A stretch of 64,000 nt of DNA from Tragulus kanchil (GCA_022376925.1 JAIOJX010000006.1:55647658-55711657); one strand, 5' to 3'; positions 1-12,977 are shown, counted from the first letter of the stretch. The notes: generated from the letters alone by a model not told the origin. A program made the numbers and translations.

Positions 1-187
1 CCTGAATGAATGACTTAATTACCCCAACTCCAGTTGCTGCCCAGACATCATATTAATGAAAATCCTCAAACTCCAGTCCTCAGGCAGGTAAAGGGGTTCT
101 ACACAACACAGTCCTTGAAAGGACAAAACTGCTGGCCTAAATCTGCATGTCTCCTCACAGTGTCCCTGCTTCTCGTGGTCTTTACAG

Positions 188-359
188 ATCCCTATGTGAA
201 AGTCTCATTGATGTGTGACGGCAGACGACTGAAGAAGAGGAAAACGTCCACCAAGAGGAACACTCTGAATCCCGTTTACAATGAAGCCATAGTCTTTGAC
301 GTTCCTCCCGAGAATATTGACCAAATCCACTTGTCCATTGCAGTCATGGACTATGACCG
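188..359 (+). CDS. SYT9: Synaptotagmin-9 internal exon, C2B domain (part 1)
   Basis: This is an internal coding exon of a synaptotagmin, a vesicle membrane protein whose C2 domains bind calcium and phospholipid during regulated exocytosis. It follows a pyrimidine-rich acceptor ending TTTACAG (AG at 186-187) and ends before a GTGAGAT donor at 360. Read from a split Asp codon, it encodes 57 residues starting [14 protein letters not shown], then the polybasic stretch [15 protein letters not shown], and ending in loop-3 MDYD. The Asp of DPYVKV and those of MDYD are calcium-ligand positions known for C2B domains. The exon ends with CG, completed to Arg by the next exon. SYT9 is favoured over SYT3, SYT6 and SYT10 from remembered family differences ([20 protein letters not shown]); an alignment was not run. 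It lies outside all tandem duplications. Confidence 0.88.
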
Positions 360-2421
360 GTGAGATGCCTGGAGCTGTTTCTCATTGCTAAGGCACTGTG
401 CCCAGGGCTGTGGGAAGGGGGCGGCCATGAATGTTTAGCTGGTGTCCTTGTGCAGCCACTGAGCAGCAAGCTGATAGCTGCGAGCATTTTACAAGCCTCT
501 GAGCTCTCGCATTTCTCATCTCTCCCCTCCTCCATCCTTCTGTCTCTTCCACACTTCCCCTCTCCACCCTTGCCCACCTCCTAGAATCTCTGCTGAGAGA
601 ACTGTGATCCCACAGACCTCGACCTTCTCTTAGGAAGTCCTTCCTGGCCTTTATTGGAAAGATTTCACTCGAAACTGCAGAGTGATTACTTGAGCAGACT
701 ATCAACCTTTCTAAATACACAGCTTCTTTTTTTTTCTTCTCCCAATATGTTTAATAAAGATCATTTCTATCCACTTAAGTCTGAAAGCAAACACAGAAAT
801 GTTCTCTTGAAATTGCTAGAATCAGTATGGATGACGGGATACATTAAAATGTATAAGATGCTCGACTTTCTAATTAATACAGCACAGAAGAGATATTTAT
901 AGCCTGTATTGTAGCCAATTGTGTATTTAAAGGACTGATTTGAAAAACAGTCATTTTAATATGCAAAGTAAGTACCAACAGGGAATTAAACATGTTAAAC
1001 CAGTCATTAGACTGAAATGCAAAGTCTTTTTTTAATTGGAAACCTCCCACGTGGTCTGGGCACAATTATAAATATATATATATATATATATATAAATCAT
1101 TCTGACTTCTAATGCCTTACAATATTATTTGCAGCTAAAAATTTTCCCACAGAACCTGAAATGTCAGCAAGGCAGCCTCAGTGTCCTGAACACTCTTTCC
1201 AGAAAATTCCTGGGTGAAACCTAATCATCTTGCATCTTGCAACCCAGGGAGCATGTATGTGGGCGTGGTTGCCCAAGGATGTGACAGCACATGCTGGGCA
1301 GTAGACCTTGTCCTGTCTCCTCTGGATGACACACACAACACCACTAGTATCGGACCACAGAAGGGAGCATGGCCACCAGCTGTGGAAGGCCAGGCCAGTA
1401 TTTTTCAAGCTATTGGCAAGTTTCCTGCATTGACAAATCTGATTATGTGAGCTCTGCTTCAGTTTAATTCTCAGTAAACTCATGAATCTGGTCTGGAAAA
1501 ATCCATGGCAGAATTCATGGGGCTTCTGCGTGCAACTGATTTTAATGAGCGTAGAATCCAATATCCTTCACACTACTTCTTCACCCTTGCCTCCTGCTTG
1601 CACCATCCACAGTAATAGGAGAAAAATCGCTCATCTTTGCAGGAAGGAAAAAGAGTCTATGAATTTGGATCCCAGAGAGGTAAAGGATGAGCCAGGTAAT
1701 TCTGGATGCAGACAAAAGACTTCTAACCAAAATCTGGAAGGAAAGAAAAAGATGATCCAAGGCAGAGACCTAGCCAGGGATGTTTTAGAAATACTAATGA
1801 GATATTGAAGGAGCTCAGTATTTATCTACAGTAGGGAACTCAACTTCCATCAGAGAAGCAAAGCTGGGCTTGGAAGGAAAGAGGAAGAGCATGAAAAGAC
1901 ATGTTTTCTAAAGAGGGATCTTACAAGAGGCAGGAGCCTCCTCCTCTCTGCCCTCATTGTGAGCTCAAGGCTACAGCTGCCAGACTCAGAGCTCCTCGCA
2001 GACTTGTTCTTGGTTCCTTATTGCAGGAATGAAGCAGCCATTAATGCCAGAAACCCCTTTCAGATGCCGTTTTCTCATTACATGGATTTGAAAGCCTGAA
2101 GTCAGCCTCATTCCAGAACCAGAGGTGGCATCCTTTGTAAGCATCAGGGAGTTCTTCCAACACAGGGCTCTTGGGAGCAAGCTAAGCCATATCAGTGTTA
2201 CAGTAGTCCAAGTGTCTGAGGGCAAGACTCTGCTCTTCCTTTCTGTGTCCCCAAGAGCAATATTGAACCCCAAGTCCTAGAGGCCATTAAGCTTGAGAAA
2301 TTAGAGAATGAAAAGGACCATCCTTTCGCTAATTCCTCTATCATCTTAATTGAGTAGTTACTGCTTTTACATACTAAAATTTTAGGGAGAAAAAAAAAAC
2401 TATTGTGGACCATTTTCACAG
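360..2421 (+). other. SYT9: SYT9 intron between the two C2B exons
   Basis: This intron is bounded by a GT donor at 360 and an AG acceptor at 2420-2421. It contains an (AT)n run at about 1072-1094. I see no other gene, and the open frames in it are short and without codon character. It is the longest stretch in the first 7 kb free of tandem duplication. Confidence 0.8.
1072..1094. repeat. (AT)n microsatellite
   Basis: About 23 bases of uninterrupted AT dinucleotides lie inside the SYT9 intron. It is likely length-polymorphic. Confidence 0.9.
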
Positions 2422-2551
2422 TGTAGGTCACAATGAGATCATCGGCGTGTGTCAAGTAGGCAACAAAGCTGAGAGACTGGGCAGAGACCACTGGAGTGAA
2501 ATGTTGTCGTATCCGCGCAAGCCCATCGCACACTGGCATTCCCTGGTGGAG
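2422..2551 (+). CDS. SYT9: Synaptotagmin-9 next exon, C2B domain (part 2)
   Basis: This exon continues the preceding C2B exon in phase: the upstream CG plus the first T make Arg-370-type CGT, then GTA GGT CAC gives [14 protein letters not shown]. The acceptor is TTTTCACAG with AG at 2420-2421, and the donor is GTAAGA at 2552. The 130 bases encode 43 complete residues, including the [16 protein letters not shown] block near the end of C2B, conserved in the SYT3/5/6/9/10 group, and end at LVE. In SYT9 only a very short tail is expected after this, so the last coding exon should carry one or two codons and the 3' UTR. I did not find it, and so short a tail cannot be located by eye. A 1.07-kb duplication begins 30 bases after the exon but does not touch the splice site. 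Confidence 0.88.
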
Positions 2552-2581
2552 GTAAGACCCTGCTCTCCTTTGCAGAAGGAT

Positions 2582-4724
2582 AAATGCTTTACAGTTGAAA
2601 TGCAGGAACTGCCAAAATTGTGAGTGTACCAGGGCCTGTGGTCTTCGATGGGCTTCCTTGGTTGCACTTTCTGAGACTGTTCCTTGGGAATTGCATTCTG
2701 TCTGCTCCCTGCCAGTCTGCTAGGTTTTAAACATTGACCAGGGATCATCCCTCCCTTTTACTGTTTTCAAAAAAGATCAAGATTTTCTTTTTCTTGTCAT
2801 GGCTTTGGGTTGACATTTGAAGGGCATCTGTAAGATCTGGGTGAGTATGGAGTGTCAGGCCATCACAGAGTGATTTAGAACTGACATCAGAAAGAACTTG
2901 GGACTGGGAGAGAGGAAGTGTGGATTCTAGGATTAGCTCTAGCATGAACCTGTGATTTCGGGCAAACTGGTTAGTATCAGTTGTATATGATCAAAAATGA
3001 AAAACAATCAACAAGCCACAAAGTAACAAGCTGAAAGGGAAATTTCTTTCTTACATAAAAAGGGGCCAGAGGAAGGTTTTCTAGGCTGTTATAGTGGCTC
3101 TGTGGTTAACAGAAATCAAGACTAGTGTCTTCCTGTTTCCCTGTCCCAATGTCAGATTTTGCGGGGATGGGCAGGGAGGGATGTAAGCTCATTGAGCCAC
3201 ATAGCTGCCATGCACCAACCATCATATATCTTCTGTCCATAGAAAGATGAAGACAAGAGCCAAAAGCATACACATTCCTTTTACAAAGATTTTCCTGTAT
3301 GTCTTATGCAATGTTGCTACTTCTATTTAATTTAACCACAGAACTTAGTCACCTGGATGATATGTCTGGTTGCAATGGAGGGTGGGAAGTGTGTATTCTT
3401 TTTGGTGCTGACAATGGGCCCAACTGAGAAAGCAGGATTCTGGTTTCAAGGTAGAAGAAGAGAGTGGATATTTAGAGACCGTGGACCATGGTTCTGCCTC
3501 CCACCCTCATTCATTCACTCACTCCTCATCCTTTCTTTCTTGTGTATTCTTCCTCCTGTCATCCTTACTCAGCGATACACCCTCTTTTTTATTTACTAAC
3601 TCATTCTCTCAGAAATAAATTGCATTCACTTTGTTACATTTCTGTGGTCAAATGCTTTACAGTTGAAATGCAGGAACTGCCAAAATTGTGAGTGTACCAG
3701 GGCCTGTGGTCTTCGATGGGCTTCCTTGGTTGCACTTTCTGAGACTGTTCCTTGGGAATTGCATTCTGTCTGCTCCCTGCCAGTCTGCTAGGTTTTAAAC
3801 ATTGACCAGGGATCATCCCTCCCTTTTACTGTTTTCAAAAAAGATCAAGATTTTCTTTTTCTTGTCATGGCTTTGGGTTGACATTTGAAGGGCATCTGTA
3901 AGATCTGGGTGAGTATGGAGTGTCAGGCCATCACAGAGTGATTTAGAACTGACATCAGAAAGAACTTGGGACTGGGAGAGAGGAAGTGTGGATTCTAGGA
4001 TTAGCTCTAGCATGAACCTGTGATTTCGGGCAAACTGGTTAGTATCAGTTGTATATGATCAAAAATGAAAAACAATCAACAAGCCACAAAGTAACAAGCT
4101 GAAAGGGAAATTTCTTTCTTACATAAAAAGGGGCCAGAGGAAGGTTTTCTAGGCTGTTATAGTGGCTCTGTGGTTAACAGAAATCAAGACTAGTGTCTTC
4201 CTGTTTCCCTGTCCCAATGTCAGATTTTGCGGGGATGGGCAGGGAGGGATGTAAGCTCATTGAGCCACATAGCTGCCATGCACCAACCATCATATATCTT
4301 CTGTCCATAGAAAGATGAAGACAAGAGCCAAAAGCATACACATTCCTTTTACAAAGATTTTCCTGTATGTCTTATGCAATGTTGCTACTTCTATTTAATT
4401 TAACCACAGAACTTAGTCACCTGGATGATATGTCTGGTTGCAATGGAGGGTGGGAAGTGTGTATTCTTTTTGGTGCTGACAATGGGCCCAACTGAGAAAG
4501 CAGGATTCTGGTTTCAAGGTAGAAGAAGAGAGTGGATATTTAGAGACCGTGGACCATGGTTCTGCCTCCCACCCTCATTCATTCACTCACTCCCTCATCC
4601 TTTCTTTCTTGTGTATTCTTCCTCCTGTCATCCTTACTCAGCGATACACCCTCTTTTTTATTTACTAACTCATTCTCTCAGAAATAAATTGCATTCACTT
4701 TGTTACATTTCTGTGGTCAAATGC
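2582..4724. repeat. Tandem duplication 1, unit about 1,068 bp
   Basis: Copy A is 2582-3649 and copy B 3650-4718. The copies differ by one C in a homopolymer-like run (CACTCCTC versus CACTCCCTC). Both edges and the junction share AAATGC (2582, 3650, 4719). Confidence 0.97.
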
Positions 4725-6289
4725 CATATTAGATAGAGAAAGTATAGCTGTTAGAAACTTCTCATTTTCTCAGAGAGCTAATAGAGCATAAGAGAGAGGA
4801 TGCTGTGTAAACTAACCACTGAAGTGCATAGTCATGGTCAAAAGCATTATCATCCACATCAGGTGCTACAGGGCCACAAAAGAAGGCTGTGTTTGTCATG
4901 CTTAGATGAGCTTGTCCACGAAGCCTTAGTCCCTCCTGCTCTTGGGAAGGAAACTGATTCCCTCAGAACAGGAATATGAAGGAGTGTGAGTTCCAGGCAA
5001 GGAGCTCCCTCCTACTCTCCCAGGACAGGCAGCTCTGTTCCTGGCAGAGCCATCCTGAGAAGCCAAAACCTGTGGGTTCCACTGCCCTGGACAGTCAGGA
5101 GAGTCTGAGTAAACATGCAGGGCAGCTGTAGAGAGTCAGGAAGGCCCCCGGGGATGAAGGGATAGTCTTTGTTGGAGATGGTGCCAAAAGGGAAGAGCAG
5201 GACAGGGTCTGAGGGCTGATTCTAAGGCTTCACGGCCTTCTGCTGGTATACTCCAGGAGGACCTGGGGGCTTCTTAATCTTCAGGTCCTTGAGGACACCT
5301 CTGTCCTTGGACCATAGAAGCAAAGACTCTTTTCCTGGACTCAAAATTAATCCCTGTGGGAGACCATGGAACCTGTGAACTACTTGAGAAGTAGCTGAGG
5401 CACTGGTGCTAACTGAAACACACTTCACTTCTTCAGTTCCTGGTAGAATTCTCGAAGGAGTCCATCTGCAGGCTCATAAAATTGACGGAGCCTGTGACCA
5501 GCAGTGACATATCATTTGTAATAAACTTCTTGCACCCTTACAAAGTCACTGCCAACTTCCATTCATATTTGCAATCTGGAGTGTCAAAGAGTGTCACAGC
5601 TTCCGTGCCTCTCAGAACACAAGGAATAGGGAAGGAGTGAGGATCAGGATGTGGCGTGGGGCTGACACTGGAGCCCTGATTCTGTGCACAAGCAGTTCTC
5701 TGTCAGTGGCCTTGCCAGGGAGTGACCGTGTGTGGCACACCGTCTACACATGCACCTTACATGAGGGAGTGTGTGGAAAGTGGGCCTGGGAGGCTCAGCT
5801 CACTGCCCAGGAGAAAGTGCTATATGACTGCCTGCCGGGAGATGTGCCTTAAACCCAGAGCACTTGGCTTACGGCAAATCCGTTTGACAGTTACGTGAGA
5901 AATAAATGCTAATAAATGTTTTTAAACCACTGAAACTTGGGAGTTGTTTGTTACAGCACCTAGAATTACTTCAACACATACAGTGGACTTCTCTCAACCA
6001 AGCAACAGAACTAAGTAAATGAAATGTCATTTATATGAAAGGCAAACCAAGGGAGGCTTTCCCTTCCCTGTGGTTTCCTATGTCTGTGAAGTACATGTGC
6101 GAGACTCCACATCCATCCTAAGCAGGGAAGCGATACTTTCTGTTTTAAGAATAAACGTGTAATGAGCTGAACTGGGGCAGTGGCACTGGATGAGGTGAAA
6201 AGCAGTGTCCGAGGGGTGGCCACGCTTTGCTGACAGCCGTCAGGATGGAGGGGGTGATGGCCACAGTGGTTGGAAGTGTTCACTTTGGG

Positions 6290-6475
6290 CTTGTATAGAC
6301 CTAGATTCAGATTTGTGTGCTGGACCTCAGTTGCTTGTTCTTCCCTTTCTGAACCTGTTTTTTCCTCTGTCAAATGACAGTAATAGGACCTGTCCCACAA
6401 GGGTGGTTGCAAGGATTGAACATCTAATGTATCAGGGCACCATGGCTGGCACCCAGTAATTGCTAATAAGCTTGC
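6290..6475 (-). repeat. MIR SINE
   Basis: The series TTTCTGAACCTGTTTTTTCC, TCAAATGACAGTAATAGGAC, GTGGTTGCAAGGATTGAA and GGCACCCAGTAATTGC follows the MIR 3' half in the orientation that reads CCTCAGTTTCCTCATCTGT. Its second copy is inside duplication 2 at about 7382-7567. Confidence 0.7.
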
Positions 6476-7381
6476 CAGTTACCCTATTATTATGCAGACC
6501 GTGTGTCCTCATGGGACTGCCACAGAAAAAGCGTTATCCAAAAATTACCATGTTATCTGCAGGCTCATAAAATTGACGGAGCCTGTGACCAGCAGTGACA
6601 TATCATTTGTAATAAACTTCTTGCACCCTTACAAAGTCACTGCCAACTTCCATTCATATTTGCAATCTGGAGTGTCAAAGAGTGTCACAGCTTCCGTGCC
6701 TCTCAGAACACAAGGAATAGGGAAGGAGTGAGGATCAGGATGTGGCGTGGGGCTGACACTGGAGCCCTGATTCTGTGCACAAGCAGTTCTCTGTCAGTGG
6801 CCTTGCCAGGGAGTGACCGTGTGTGGCACACCGTCTACACATGCACCTTACATGAGGGAGTGTGTGGAAAGTGGGCCTGGGAGGCTCAGCTCACTGCCCA
6901 GGAGAAAGTGCTATATGACTGCCTGCCCGGGAGATGTGCCTTAAACCCAGAGCACTTGGCTTACGGCAAATCCGTTTGACAGTTACGTGAGAAATAAATG
7001 CTAATAAATGTTTTTAAACCACTGAAACTTGGGAGTTGTTTGTTACAGCACCTAGAATTACTTCAACACATACAGTGGACTTCTCTCAACCAAGCAACAG
7101 AACTAAGTAAATGAAATGTCATTTATATGAAAGGCAAACCAAGGGAGGCTTTCCCTTCCCTGTGGTTTCCTATGTCTGTGAAGTACATGTGCGAGACTCC
7201 ACATCCATCCTAAGCAGGGAAGCGATACTTTCTGTTTTAAGAATAAACGTGTAATGAGCTGAACTGGGGCAGTGGCACTGGATGAGGTGAAAAGCAGTGT
7301 CCGAGGGGTGGCCACGCTTTGCTGACAGCCGTCAGGATGGAGGGGGTGATGGCCACAGTGGTTGGAAGTGTTCACTTTGGG

Positions 7382-7567
7382 CTTGTATAGACCTAGATTC
7401 AGATTTGTGTGCTGGACCTCAGTTGCTTGTTCTTCCCTTTCTGAACCTGTTTTTTCCTCTGTCAAATGACAGTAATAGGACCTGTCCCACAAGGGTGGTT
7501 GCAAGGATTGAACATCTAATGTATCAGGGCACCATGGCTGGCACCCAGTAATTGCTAATAAGCTTGC
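7382..7567 (-). repeat. MIR SINE, duplicate copy
   Basis: Copy of the MIR at 6290-6475, carried by tandem duplication 2. It is not an independent insertion. Confidence 0.7.
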
Positions 7568-9664
7568 CAGTTACCCTATTATTATGCAGACCGTGTGTCC
7601 TCATGGGACTGCCACAGAAAAAAGCAGCGTTATCCATAATGTTTGTCGTGGAAGGAAAAAGAAAGTTTCAACATCCCCTCATCCCCACATGCTAGTGAGC
7701 CTCAAACTGGGAGAAGGGGTCATTTGTGACTTGACAGATGTAGGTGCAGGTATTTCAGTTCTTTCTTCTTTCTTCCTTGGCCTTAATGATAAGTTACAGT
7801 TATTCCAAGAACTGTTACATTTTCTACTTTAAAACAAAAATAGAAATTAAGCTGTAGTTTTCTGTGTGTGTACATAAGTGTAAGAATGAATGAAAAAGAG
7901 AAGATACAAGGTAGTTAGGATGTAGTGCAAAGGAAGGCTGACCTGGCAGAAGCTCTTCTCTGCTGGGGGCGGAGAGGCCAGGTTAGGACTGAACCCTGTG
8001 CTCTGCAGAGATCTGGCAGCCTGCCTGGGGCTGCATCCAACACAACCTGCCCTTGCCAGAGCAGGTGGCAGATGGAGTCTTAAAAGTCAGTGAATTCAAA
8101 AATCCGTTTACCTCTCAGGGATTCTGGACAACCTCACTGCACACTCAAAGGTCAGCCAGTGCGGCTTCTCCTCTCTCCCTGATGTCAGAGGCTTGGGAAG
8201 CTGTGTAGCCTCCTTCTGAGTGGCAGCCCGAGCCCTAGGGACAAGAGCGAGTCCTCCACAGGGCCTCAGGAAATGACAGTGCTCTCGAGACCCCTCCCAA
8301 AGCCCCTCCTCCATATATCCAAGACAAGATGGTGCTGGCCTGGCCACAGCCTGCGATCTTTCCCGCCCCATGCATGGAGCTGACGCCACCATACACTCTG
8401 GGGAGAGTGATAGAAATAGCTGTGGGTTTCCATCGCTTCTGTGTGAAGTGCTACATGACCTCTGGATTAATAAGGAGTAAACTTGGTTGATGAGAAGACC
8501 AGACCACAGATACCACTGGGTTAAGTCAGTTTTTACTTTTCTCAAAGGGATAGAAACTTGTCAGAATGTACAATGAAGGTCAGTCACATTCCCCTGATTC
8601 ACAGAGATGCAAGATTCTAAACCCCAAAGCCTTGCTCAGGGGGTGCTCAGGTGTGAGTAAGTCTTCCTGTCTCTAAACTCAGTCTTTTCTCTGTATACCC
8701 GGTTAGTCTGACAGTCTGTAGGACCACCTCACAGAGTCAAAGCCCTGCAACTCAGGGTTATGCAATCCCTGGCATAGCGAGGGGTGAGTGTGGCATAGTA
8801 CACCCTGGGATGAACAGAGTCCTCATCGGCCAGTTTCTGCTAGCTTAAGGGTATAGACTTAGAGCTGTATGATTAAAGCAGATGTCATCACCAGACCGAC
8901 TGGGAGTTACACTTGCAGTCCCTTTATAGCAACTCTTGACGTTATCCATCAAGTGCCCTGAAGGCCTACCTGGAGCCTTTGAGGTCCACACATTTTCAAG
9001 ATTATGCAAGTTGGGTTAAGGGTCCACTTCTGGTCCAGTTTGCTGTAGGTTGGGGTCAGGGAAATGTGAGCTGGTCCCACTCCAGTAGACATGGTAAGAG
9101 TGACTTCCCACAAGGGTCCACCCTGTCTTATCAGAGAAATGGACACAGTGAACCCACCTGCTTCCCAGAAGAATTTGAAGTGAGGGCGTCAGAGGCTTTA
9201 GCACTCTGGGCCAACTGTTACTCACAATAGATTTAGGAAAGTGGGGCGATTCCCCAGAAAGAGGAGGGGTTGACCAGAAGAAACCAAGTGGGAGATCAGC
9301 GTCCCATCAGGAAATTTGAGTGAATGCAGGGCTTGGGTTCTGGTAAGGACTAGACCACCAGAGCAGGAAACTGAGACCAGAAAACAAAACAAAACATGGC
9401 CCTAGGCCCAGGATGGGAAGAGAGTGTTGCTACCTACCTTCTTTCCCCTCTGCCCAAACTGACACCTGATGAGGAAAGCACAGAGGTCCTGGTTGAGGGA
9501 GAGCTATGTGCTTGCATCTGACTGGGCTTCTTGCCCTGCTTGTCCTTGGCCATCAGATGCTGTTGTCACTGCCTGTGCTGCTGTAATGCCCTTGAGTCTG
9601 ACCAGGCTCTACTGTGCTTCTTGACCACTCTGAGGTCTCTCAGGCCTGGTAGCACCTCATTTGA

Positions 9665-11986
9665 TTCTAGGCCCCAACGTCTTCTTTGCAACCCTTGGTA
9701 CAAGGTCACTTTCACACTTGCTGGACCCCTGCCTCCCCACAGAAACCTTGTTGGCCGATATTGTCATCTCCTTTCTACATCCAGGAGGCATTCAGAAATA
9801 CACTTGAGTTGCAGGAGTTACAGTGCCATTAGAGGTGCCCTCTGCATGCCCATAAGGTTACATGGCCATTTCTGCCTTGTTCCTCCAGTCTCATGTTGGC
9901 ACAGGGGCTGGACATGCCTTCAGTTTCCTCCTTAACTCACCTGAAACTTAAGGCTTCAGGCTTGAAGTGTGAAGCTGGACCTCCTATCAAGCACCAGTTC
10001 CAGTGTCTCCTAACAAAGGCTCTCTGCTTCCTCTTTCCAACAGGTGAAAATTTCCTTTTTATCAGAGCATCATTTTCTTTAACCTATAACTTACGTTCAG
10101 TTTCCTCTCAACATGTGAAGGGAACATTTGGGTTTCTGATGTGTCTCTTTTCTCTTGACGAGGCCTGATTTTGGAGAATCCATTTCTGGAGGGACTGCCT
10201 AATCATTCACTTCATGTTGTTTGTCCTCAGTTAGCAGGAACATATACCATTGATTACTTTTCATGCAATAGCATGATTTACACAGAATGGAAACACTGTC
10301 CCTGTTATATAGATAGTGAATTAGTATTTGAAGAATGGGTGAATGAATGAATGAATGAGATATAAAATGAAAGCAGTTGAGTTCCTTTAGTTCTAAAGTT
10401 CCACAATTTCTCACTCAAGCAAGTTCAAAGTAAAAGCCAATTCAGAGCAAGATGTAAAAGGTATTAAGACTGAATTTACAGTTAGCTCTTCAAATGGAAA
10501 TAGTCTTTATTAAGCTCCAAGTTTGGATTAGCTTTTCTTCATTTAGGAGAAGGATGTGAGAAGAGGCCTTCCCCACTCCCACCTGAACTTGGTTCCCATG
10601 AACTGCCTTCTTCTGGTAGTGATTCTGCATTTCAAGTGCATTTGAGAAAGATTCAGAACAATAATGTAGGCACCTTAGTAAATCATGAAGGTTCCCCTTA
10701 TACTGATATGGGTGGCCAAGGTCTGAAGTACTGTATCTTCTTTCATAAAAGACAGTGTAGCAGAAACCACAGATATCCCTGTGTGAATGACAGACTGAGA
10801 ATGGTTTGCAAGTTGGCTTTTCTCATTCTAGCCCCAACGTCTTCTTTGCAACCATTGGTACAAGGTCACTTTCACACTTGCTGGACCCCTGCCTCCCCAC
10901 AGAAACCTTGTTGGCCGATATTGTCATCTCCTTTCTACATCCAGGAGGCATTCAGAAATACACTTGAGTTGCAGGAGTTACAGTGCCATTAGAGGTGCCC
11001 TCTGCATGCCCATAAGGTTACATGGCCATTTCTGCCTTGTTCCTCCAGTCTCATGTTGGCACAGGGGCTGGACATGCCTTCAGTTTCCTCCTTAACTCAC
11101 CTGAAACTTAAGGCTTCAGGCTTGAAGTGTGAAGCTGGACCTCCTATCAAGCACCAGTTCCAGTGTCTCCTAACAAAGGCTCTCTGCTTCCTCTTTCCAA
11201 CAGGTGAAAATTTCCTTTTTATCAGAGCATCATTTTCTTTAACCTATAACTTACGTTCAGTTTCCTCTCAACATGTGAAGGGAACATTTGGGTTTCTGAT
11301 GTGTCTCTTTTCTCTTGACGAGGCCTGATTTTGGAGAATCCATTTCTGGAGGGACTGCCTAATCATTCACTTCATGTTGTTTGTCCTCAGTTAGCAGGAA
11401 CATATACCATTGATTACTTTTCATGCAATAGCATGATTTACACAGAATGGAAACACTGTCCCTGTTATATAGATAGTGAATTAGTATTTGAAGAATGGGT
11501 GAATGAATGAATGAATGAGATATAAAATGAAAGCAGTTGAGTTCCTTTAGTTCTAAAGTTCCACAATTTCTCACTCAAGCAAGTTCAAAGTAGAAGCCAA
11601 TTCAGAGCAAGATGTAAAAGGTATTAAGACTGAATTTACAGTTAGCTCTTCAAATGGAAATAGTCTTTATTAAGCTCCAAGTTTGGATTAGCTTTTCTTC
11701 ATTTAGGAGAAGGATGTGAGAAGAGGCCTTCCCCACTCCCACCTGAACTTGGTTCCCATGAACTGCCTTCTTCTGGTAGTGATTCTGCATTTCAAGTGCA
11801 TTTGAGAAAGATTCAGAACAATAATGTAGGCACCTTAGTAAATCATGAAGGTTCCCCTTATACTGATATGGGTGGCCAAGGTCTGAAGTACTTCGTATCT
11901 TCTTTCATAAAAGACAGTGTAGCAGAAACCACAGATATCCCTGTGTGAATGACAGACTGAGAATGGTTTGCAAGTTGGCTTTTCTC
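9665..11986. repeat. Tandem duplication 3, unit about 1,160 bp
   Basis: Copy A 9665-10824 and copy B 10825-11986 abut at an ATTCTAG-like edge. Copies differ by one or two substitutions near the left edge (CAACCCTTGG versus CAACCATTGG) and a small insertion (TACTGTATC versus TACTTCGTATC). The unit contains a (GAAT)n run. Confidence 0.96.
10341..10358. repeat. (GAAT)n short tandem repeat
   Basis: Four and a half GAAT units, repeated at 11501-11518 in the second copy of duplication 3. Confidence 0.85.
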
Positions 11987-12115
11987 ACCAGGGAAACATT
12001 TTAGCAGCAATTTTCTGTCAGTCAGTGATTAGCTCCACCTACCTGTGAAAATTTTAAAAAGAGAAAAATAGTGGGAAAGTATTTTTTGGATAAAATAAAG
12101 GACTTATGATTGAGA

Positions 12116-12977
12116 TTTTTTTTTTCCAAAAAATAAACTTTTTATTGAGGGATTTAGTATGCCAATATCCATAAACAACTGCAAGGCCACTGAAGCAGAA
12201 CTAATGACAAAGAACATAGAAATGCACTACATGTTAGGGAATCTGAAAAACATGTAACAAACCTGTTAGAATCTGTGCCAGTTGATGTAAGTGGCCAGAA
12301 TGCAGTTTGAACCAGTAGGCACGGTTAGTGTTAATGGGGCACTATGTTTCCAGCTGGTTGAGGGAATGGTCAGCAAACAAAACCAAGAGCATTCGGTATT
12401 TCCCAAGCAAGGTCTCTTTCATATGTAGAATAATCTGGTTTAGGGAGGGAAAAAAGTATACTAAGCATTTTCTCATCTTCAGCTAGGATGCAATCCTGTG
12501 ACTCTTGCAGAGGTCTATAGAGATAGGAATCATACAAACCATGGAAGGCTTAAAGGAAGGACTAGAAGTATGAAAGATAGTAACATTGCATTGCAAAATA
12601 CCATTGCTGCCTGAACAGGAAGTCAACTGCATCTTGACTGTCCTCTCTGAGAAATGACCTTGCCTCAGCAGTCATTGCCCTGGAACATTGCTGAAGCACA
12701 CTTGAATAGTAATTAAATAGGAGAGTTGTTAACAATGGGCTTGGGCCTTCATTGTCTCAGCTTCAGGAATGGCATTCAAAGGAGACTGCTAATACTGTGG
12801 CCTAATGGGCCAGTTCTTCCCCTGCAGTGGAAATGAACTAGCATGGTTTATGCCAGCTTCTGAAAGAACCACACTTGCTTGTAATTGATTATCTCTGGGA
12901 AGGAGAGTACTTCCTGAGTTAGAGGTATAAGGCAAAGGTAGAACATCCTGTGTCGAGTGAAGTAAAAGAAAACACAA
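12116..12977 (-). pseudogene. Possible processed pseudogene or 3' UTR, parent not recognised
   Basis: Read on the minus strand, this stretch ends with a polyadenylation-type AATAAA (within CTCAATAAAAAGTTTATT) followed about 15 bases later by a run of A (a T run on the plus strand at 12116-12125). Upstream, the minus strand holds a 62-residue open frame (12789-12977) ending PIRPQY and then about 650 bases of AT-moderate sequence that looks like a 3' UTR. This fits an intron-less mRNA copy, but no clear target-site duplication was found. An ordinary terminal exon of a minus-strand gene is the alternative. I do not recognise the protein. Confidence 0.4.

Larger units (their letters stand above)
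5464..7636. repeat. Tandem duplication 2, unit about 1,091 bp
   Basis: Copy A runs from 5464 to 6540 and copy B from 6555 to 7636. Between them is a filler of about 14 bases at 6541-6554 absent from both outer flanks. Copies differ by a C in CCTGCCGGG and a short insertion before GCGTTATCCA. Confidence 0.96.
2552..9664 (+). other. Downstream SYT9 intron or flank; no gene seen
   Basis: Sequence after the SYT9 donor at 2552 holds no convincing exon. Apart from tandem duplications 1 and 2 and an MIR copy, 4725-5463 and 7637-9664 show nothing I recognise. The open frames here (for example 145 residues on the minus strand at 8108-8545) are not family members I know. If SYT9 ends further on, this is intron; otherwise it is intergenic. 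Confidence 0.5.

Noticed and set aside
2405..2623. Open frame reading through the SYT9 exon to a stop at about 2621
   Set aside because: The GTAAGA donor at 2552 is strong and the residues after LVE do not look like a synaptotagmin tail; the true last exon is elsewhere.
2582..4724. CRISPR-like repeat arrangement
   Set aside because: There are only two long direct copies without spacers, and the genome is mammalian.
8108..8545. 145-residue minus-strand open frame
   Set aside because: No splice or start context, no known family, and random-looking composition.
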